Below, in pieces: positions 13,745 through 15,883 of a stretch of 15,883 bases of DNA. The notes under the pieces were generated by a model. It made no database searches, was not told the origin of the DNA, and saw only the letters and a list, made by a program, of their open reading frames with translations. The DNA comes from Clostridiaceae bacterium. GTDB lineage: Bacteria > Bacillota > Clostridia > Lutisporales > Lutisporaceae. The stretch spans positions 1 through 15,883 of the forward strand of contig JAQVFD010000017.1 of NCBI GenBank assembly GCA_028697435.1, written 5' to 3'. Position 1 is the first letter of the stretch. Each line of letters opens with the position of its first letter. Both the position numbers and the translations under genes were made by a program.

Positions 13745-13916
13745 TGCACACACCTTCCTTTATCAGCATATCCTTGAGCATGTTTCTGCCCCTATGAAGC
13801 TTGCTTTTTATAGTCCCCGGAGGCTCATTTACTATGGAGCTTATATCTTCTACCTTAATATCCCGATAATAGCATAACAGGATATTGAATTCAATATTCC
13901 CAATCTGGTATGATGC
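13731..13916 (-). pseudogene. C-terminal remnant of an ECF-type sigma factor (region 4)
   Basis: The last 61 codons of a sigma-70-family gene remain, ending in TGA at 13731-13733. The frame reads IEFNILLCYYRDIKVEDISS, then IVNEPPGTIKSKLHRGRNML, then KDMLIKEGV. This is the region 4 helix-turn-helix with its E-x-P-x-G-T-I-K-S-x-L-H-R-G-R signature. ECF factors are about 160-190 residues, so regions 2 and the linker are gone. The frame is closed upstream by TAA at 13917-13919, only ~55 bp before the start of the divergent AraC-type gene. The cut probably reflects a deletion or rearrangement placed between them. It overlaps the anti-sigma remnant by 14 bp. Without region 2 it cannot direct polymerase. 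Confidence 0.85.
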
Positions 13917-13949
13917 TTACAGAACATTATTTTCCAAAAAATTAGAAAT

Positions 13950-13965
13950 CCAATTGAATTGGAGG
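13950..13965 (+). promoter_or_regulatory. Ribosome site of the AraC-type gene inside a small palindrome
   Basis: GGAGG (13961-13965) is 9 nt before ATG 13975. CCAATT (13950-13955) and AATTGG (13957-13962) form a palindrome whose right arm covers the first two bases of that site. The element could be a small operator or could partly mask the ribosome site. It is short and may be chance. Confidence 0.3.
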
Positions 13966-13974
13966 TAAACATAT

Positions 13975-14748
13975 ATGAGTGAAGAAGATAAATCTGTCGC
14001 TGATGCCGGGCAAATGCTTCAAGCTATTGCAGAAAACCACGAGTTATTTACAAAACTAATTAACTGTCTTCCCTATCCGGCTCAAGTATATGCTCCCGAT
14101 GGAACCCTAATCTTGGTCAACCCGGCTTTTTTAGAAGAATTTAATGTACCTGATTCAAGTCTTATAGTTGGAAAATCCAATATCCTCCAAGACTATACGG
14201 CAGTGGGACATGATGTGGCTCAGAATCTGTTGGCAGCTTTTGCGGGCAATGCTGCTTGCACTAATGATATAAAGATTCCGGTTCATGTTATAAAAAGATC
14301 CTACAGCATTCCGTCAAAGGATATTGAAGAGTATTATCTGGACATTTCGACATTTCCGCTTAAAGGCGACAGAGATGAAATCCTCTGTGTGGTTGCAGTA
14401 CTGATAATCAGAAGAAAGATGATTGATACGGTGGAGATTGCTAAGGCCAAAGCCTATATCGAGGCTCACTGGCATAATGAATTTCATGCAGAGGAAGTTG
14501 CCGGAGCTGTTTTTCTGAGCACGGCACATTTTGCACGCCTGTTTAAAAGTCAAACCGGAATGACACCTCATGACTACTACATAAATGTAAAAATCAGTAG
14601 GGTAAAAGATAAGCTGCAGGACTTAAGCCTTTCAGTCGAGGAAGCCTTTGCGCAATGCGGGGTGCACTATCATGGGCATTATGCTGACTTGTTCAGAAAA
14701 AAAACAGGTCTTACCCCTTCAGAGTACCGCAAGTCAACACAAAAATAA
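13975..14748 (+). CDS. AraC-family transcriptional regulator with N-terminal PAS domain
   Basis: This is a 257-residue DNA-binding regulator. Residues 20-145 form a PAS-type sensor (LINCLPYPAQVYAPDGTLIL, then NPAFLEEF, and the closing beta strands ending VVAVLIIRRK). Residues 155-256 form the AraC double helix-turn-helix, with HAEEVAGAVFLSTAHFARLF and the family signature HGHYADLFRKKTGLTPSEYR at the end. The start is ATG 13975 behind GGAGG. The ligand sensed by the PAS domain is unknown, and no cofactor residue is diagnostic. It is one of the few plus-strand genes and is followed, 138 bp on, by a secreted-protein gene. Paired direct repeats in that gap have the spacing AraC proteins favour, so that gene is the likely target. 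Confidence 0.92.
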   Translation: MSEEDKSVADAGQMLQAIAENHELFTKLINCLPYPAQVYAPDGTLILVNPAFLEEFNVPDSSLIVGKSNILQDYTAVGHDVAQNLLAAFAGNAACTNDIKIPVHVIKRSYSIPSKDIEEYYLDISTFPLKGDRDEILCVVAVLIIRRKMIDTVEIAKAKAYIEAHWHNEFHAEEVAGAVFLSTAHFARLFKSQTGMTPHDYYINVKISRVKDKLQDLSLSVEEAFAQCGVHYHGHYADLFRKKTGLTPSEYRKSTQK

Positions 14749-14792
14749 TTTGTGCAATTCATCTCCCTCCTGCACCTTCACTTCACATCAGA

Positions 14793-14865
14793 ATTCCGTC
14801 TGTATACAGCAGTATTCCGTCTGTATCCGGCAAGGGTTTTCATATTATACTTAAAATGATATATA
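14793..14865 (+). promoter_or_regulatory. Direct repeats and weak promoter ahead of the secreted-protein gene
   Basis: ATTCCGTCTGTAT occurs twice without mismatch, at 14793-14805 and 14814-14826, 21 bp apart, which is two helical turns. Ten bases later comes TTTTCA (-35, 14837-14842), then a 17-bp spacer and TATATA (-10, 14860-14865). Each hexamer matches only 4 of 6 consensus bases. A weak promoter with adjacent tandem sites is the usual layout for AraC-type activation, and such a regulator is encoded directly upstream. Confidence 0.6.
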
Positions 14866-14886
14866 TTTTTAATTGGAGATGATTCT

Positions 14887-15883
14887 ATGAAAACGAAAAG
14901 ACTGCTATCCTTTCTGTTGTCTATTGTTTTAATCTTTTCCTGTTTCCCTATGACAGCGGCAGCCAATAATCTGCCAGTACTTCCCGAGATATCGGCAGAA
15001 GCCTTTGGAAAGACTGCCAAAAATAGTGACCCTATAAAGAACATTTTTCAATTTGATAAGGAGATACCTCGATATGATTGGGGCCCGAATGCTCCTGAAC
15101 CGGCTAAGTTCGAAGGGGTCACTTATGCTCTTACGAATAATGTTGTGAAAGTTAACCAGGAGGTTACAAAGAACATTCGTTCAATTGGACAGGTGAAGAC
15201 TCCCGGATCCGAGGCTGACCGCAGCATAAACAGAATCATCGGTCAGGGTGGATTGATAAAAGCCGATCAGCTTCAAGCTGCCACAGGTCTTTTCGCAATT
15301 AAACCCGGCTCAGTATTTGTTGATCCGGAAAACGACCTTGCTTTCAAGGTTCCCACAGAGCCCTTTGAATCAAAAGGAGATCTTCAGGGATATGTACCCG
15401 TCATAAAACCCGAAATACAGGAAGTTGTCAAGGAATTTAAGATTCCTAAGCAGACAGTACAGTTGAATAAATCAAATATATCACATTTCGTCGACGATGC
15501 CGACGGGAACAATTTGAATAAGTACTTGAAAAAACCCGGTCAAACCTATGTAATGTCACAAAATACAGGTACGGAAATGGGGCCCATTGGACCCACACAC
15601 TTAAAAGACCCTATTGCAGAATTTTATTTTCCTTCAGAAGGTATTACACTGAATGGTTCAACCCCCAGCGGAGGTTAGGTATCAATTAACGTCAATGGTT
15701 ACCTTGGAATTGGCGACATGTCCTTAGACGGATATTACGACAAATGGGACTATGCCTTATATTTCTCTGTGGCAGAGGAGATGCAGCTTCAGGCTACTCT
15801 AGCTGCTGAGCTTAAAGAAGAGGTACGCATCCCAATATTAGGAGTGGATATAGGCTTTAATTCGGATATCGGCAGCATTGCCG
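14887..15883 (+). pseudogene. Secreted protein gene interrupted by an in-frame TAG (3' end outside window)
   Basis: The frame starts at ATG 14887 behind TTGGAGATG. It opens with a signal peptide: KTKR, a hydrophobic run (LLSFLLSIVLIFSC) and a probable cleavage after TAAA near residue 26. Residues 27-263 are a polar extracellular region that I do not recognise, with blocks such as PGSVFVDPENDLAFKVPTEP and VVKEFKIPKQTVQLNKSNIS. TAG at 15676-15678 stops it after 263 residues. The same frame then runs open for 68 codons to the window edge, reading VSINVNGYLGIGDMSLDGYY and then alternating beta-like sequence (LKEEVRIPILGVDIGFN). The continuation matches secreted beta-rich architecture, so one longer gene was split by a nonsense codon. 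A short secreted product may still be made. An AraC-type regulator lies upstream. Confidence 0.7.

Noticed and set aside
7950..15678. Stop-codon reassignment as a common explanation for the in-frame TAG/TAA codons
   Set aside because: TAG is a normal terminal stop for intact genes here (DUF1667 protein, ABC permease), and both TAG and TAA occur among the interruptions, so decay is simpler.
1..15883. CRISPR arrays, tRNA or rRNA genes, insertion sequences and phage genes
   Set aside because: No regularly spaced repeats, no tRNA or rRNA segments and no transposase or integrase frames were seen on either strand.

Overview
The window looks like the chromosome of a low-GC, anaerobic, Gram-positive Clostridia member. 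The evidence is strong AGGAGG-type ribosome binding sites, GTG and TTG starts, a GlpP antiterminator, a DUF1667-type glycerol-3-phosphate (G3P) oxidation operon, YtrA-type GntR/ABC genes and a fibronectin-III scrap typical of secreted polysaccharidases. A cellulolytic relative of Ruminiclostridium is a reasonable guess, but the sequence alone does not prove it.

Region 1 (1-7575, minus strand) is an intact glycerol regulon. It reads, in transcription order: glpP (mRNA-binding antiterminator), glpF (glycerol facilitator), glpK (glycerol kinase), then a 220-bp gap with a strong hairpin. After that come a GlpA-like FAD/[2Fe-2S] G3P dehydrogenase, a second FAD/NAD-type oxidoreductase and a small DUF1667 protein with a CxxCxxxC motif. 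A sigma-54-dependent activator, cut by the left edge, closes the cluster. Glycerol would enter by GlpF, be phosphorylated by GlpK and be oxidised by the three-protein dehydrogenase. GlpP, and possibly the activator, would set expression. An 89-bp nested inverted repeat precedes the activator gene.

Region 2 (7576-9501) holds a decayed fibronectin-III fragment and a minus-strand metal/metalloid-type operon: an ArsR repressor with a cysteine-rich tail and two half-length ArsP/COG0701 permeases. The promoter and operator repeats are well resolved.

Region 3 (9502-10814) is a patch of gene remains. msrA has an intact catalytic domain, but it was probably once an msrAB fusion: 37 residues of MsrB, including the catalytic-Cys motif, lie out of frame downstream. 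Next to it is a mazEF toxin-antitoxin wreck, then a small coiled-coil protein cut short by an in-frame stop.

Region 4 (10857-12879) is an intact YtrA-type operon: GntR regulator, ABC ATPase and ABC-2 permease, with an operator-like palindrome upstream and a terminator at the end. Region 5 (12905-13916) is a broken sigma/anti-sigma locus: the last 61 residues of an ECF-type sigma factor, 43 residues of its overlapping partner, and an out-of-frame TPR plus carboxypeptidase-regulatory-like domain. Region 6 (13950-15883) has a PAS-AraC regulator followed by a secreted protein gene. Direct repeats spaced 21 bp lie just upstream of that gene's weak promoter. The secreted protein's reading frame is interrupted by one TAG and then stays open to the window edge.

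I found no clear evidence of a wholly new system. The best leads are the control of the glp cluster, the AraC-secreted protein pair with its internal TAG, and the unusual density of partial genes between 7.8 and 15.9 kb.
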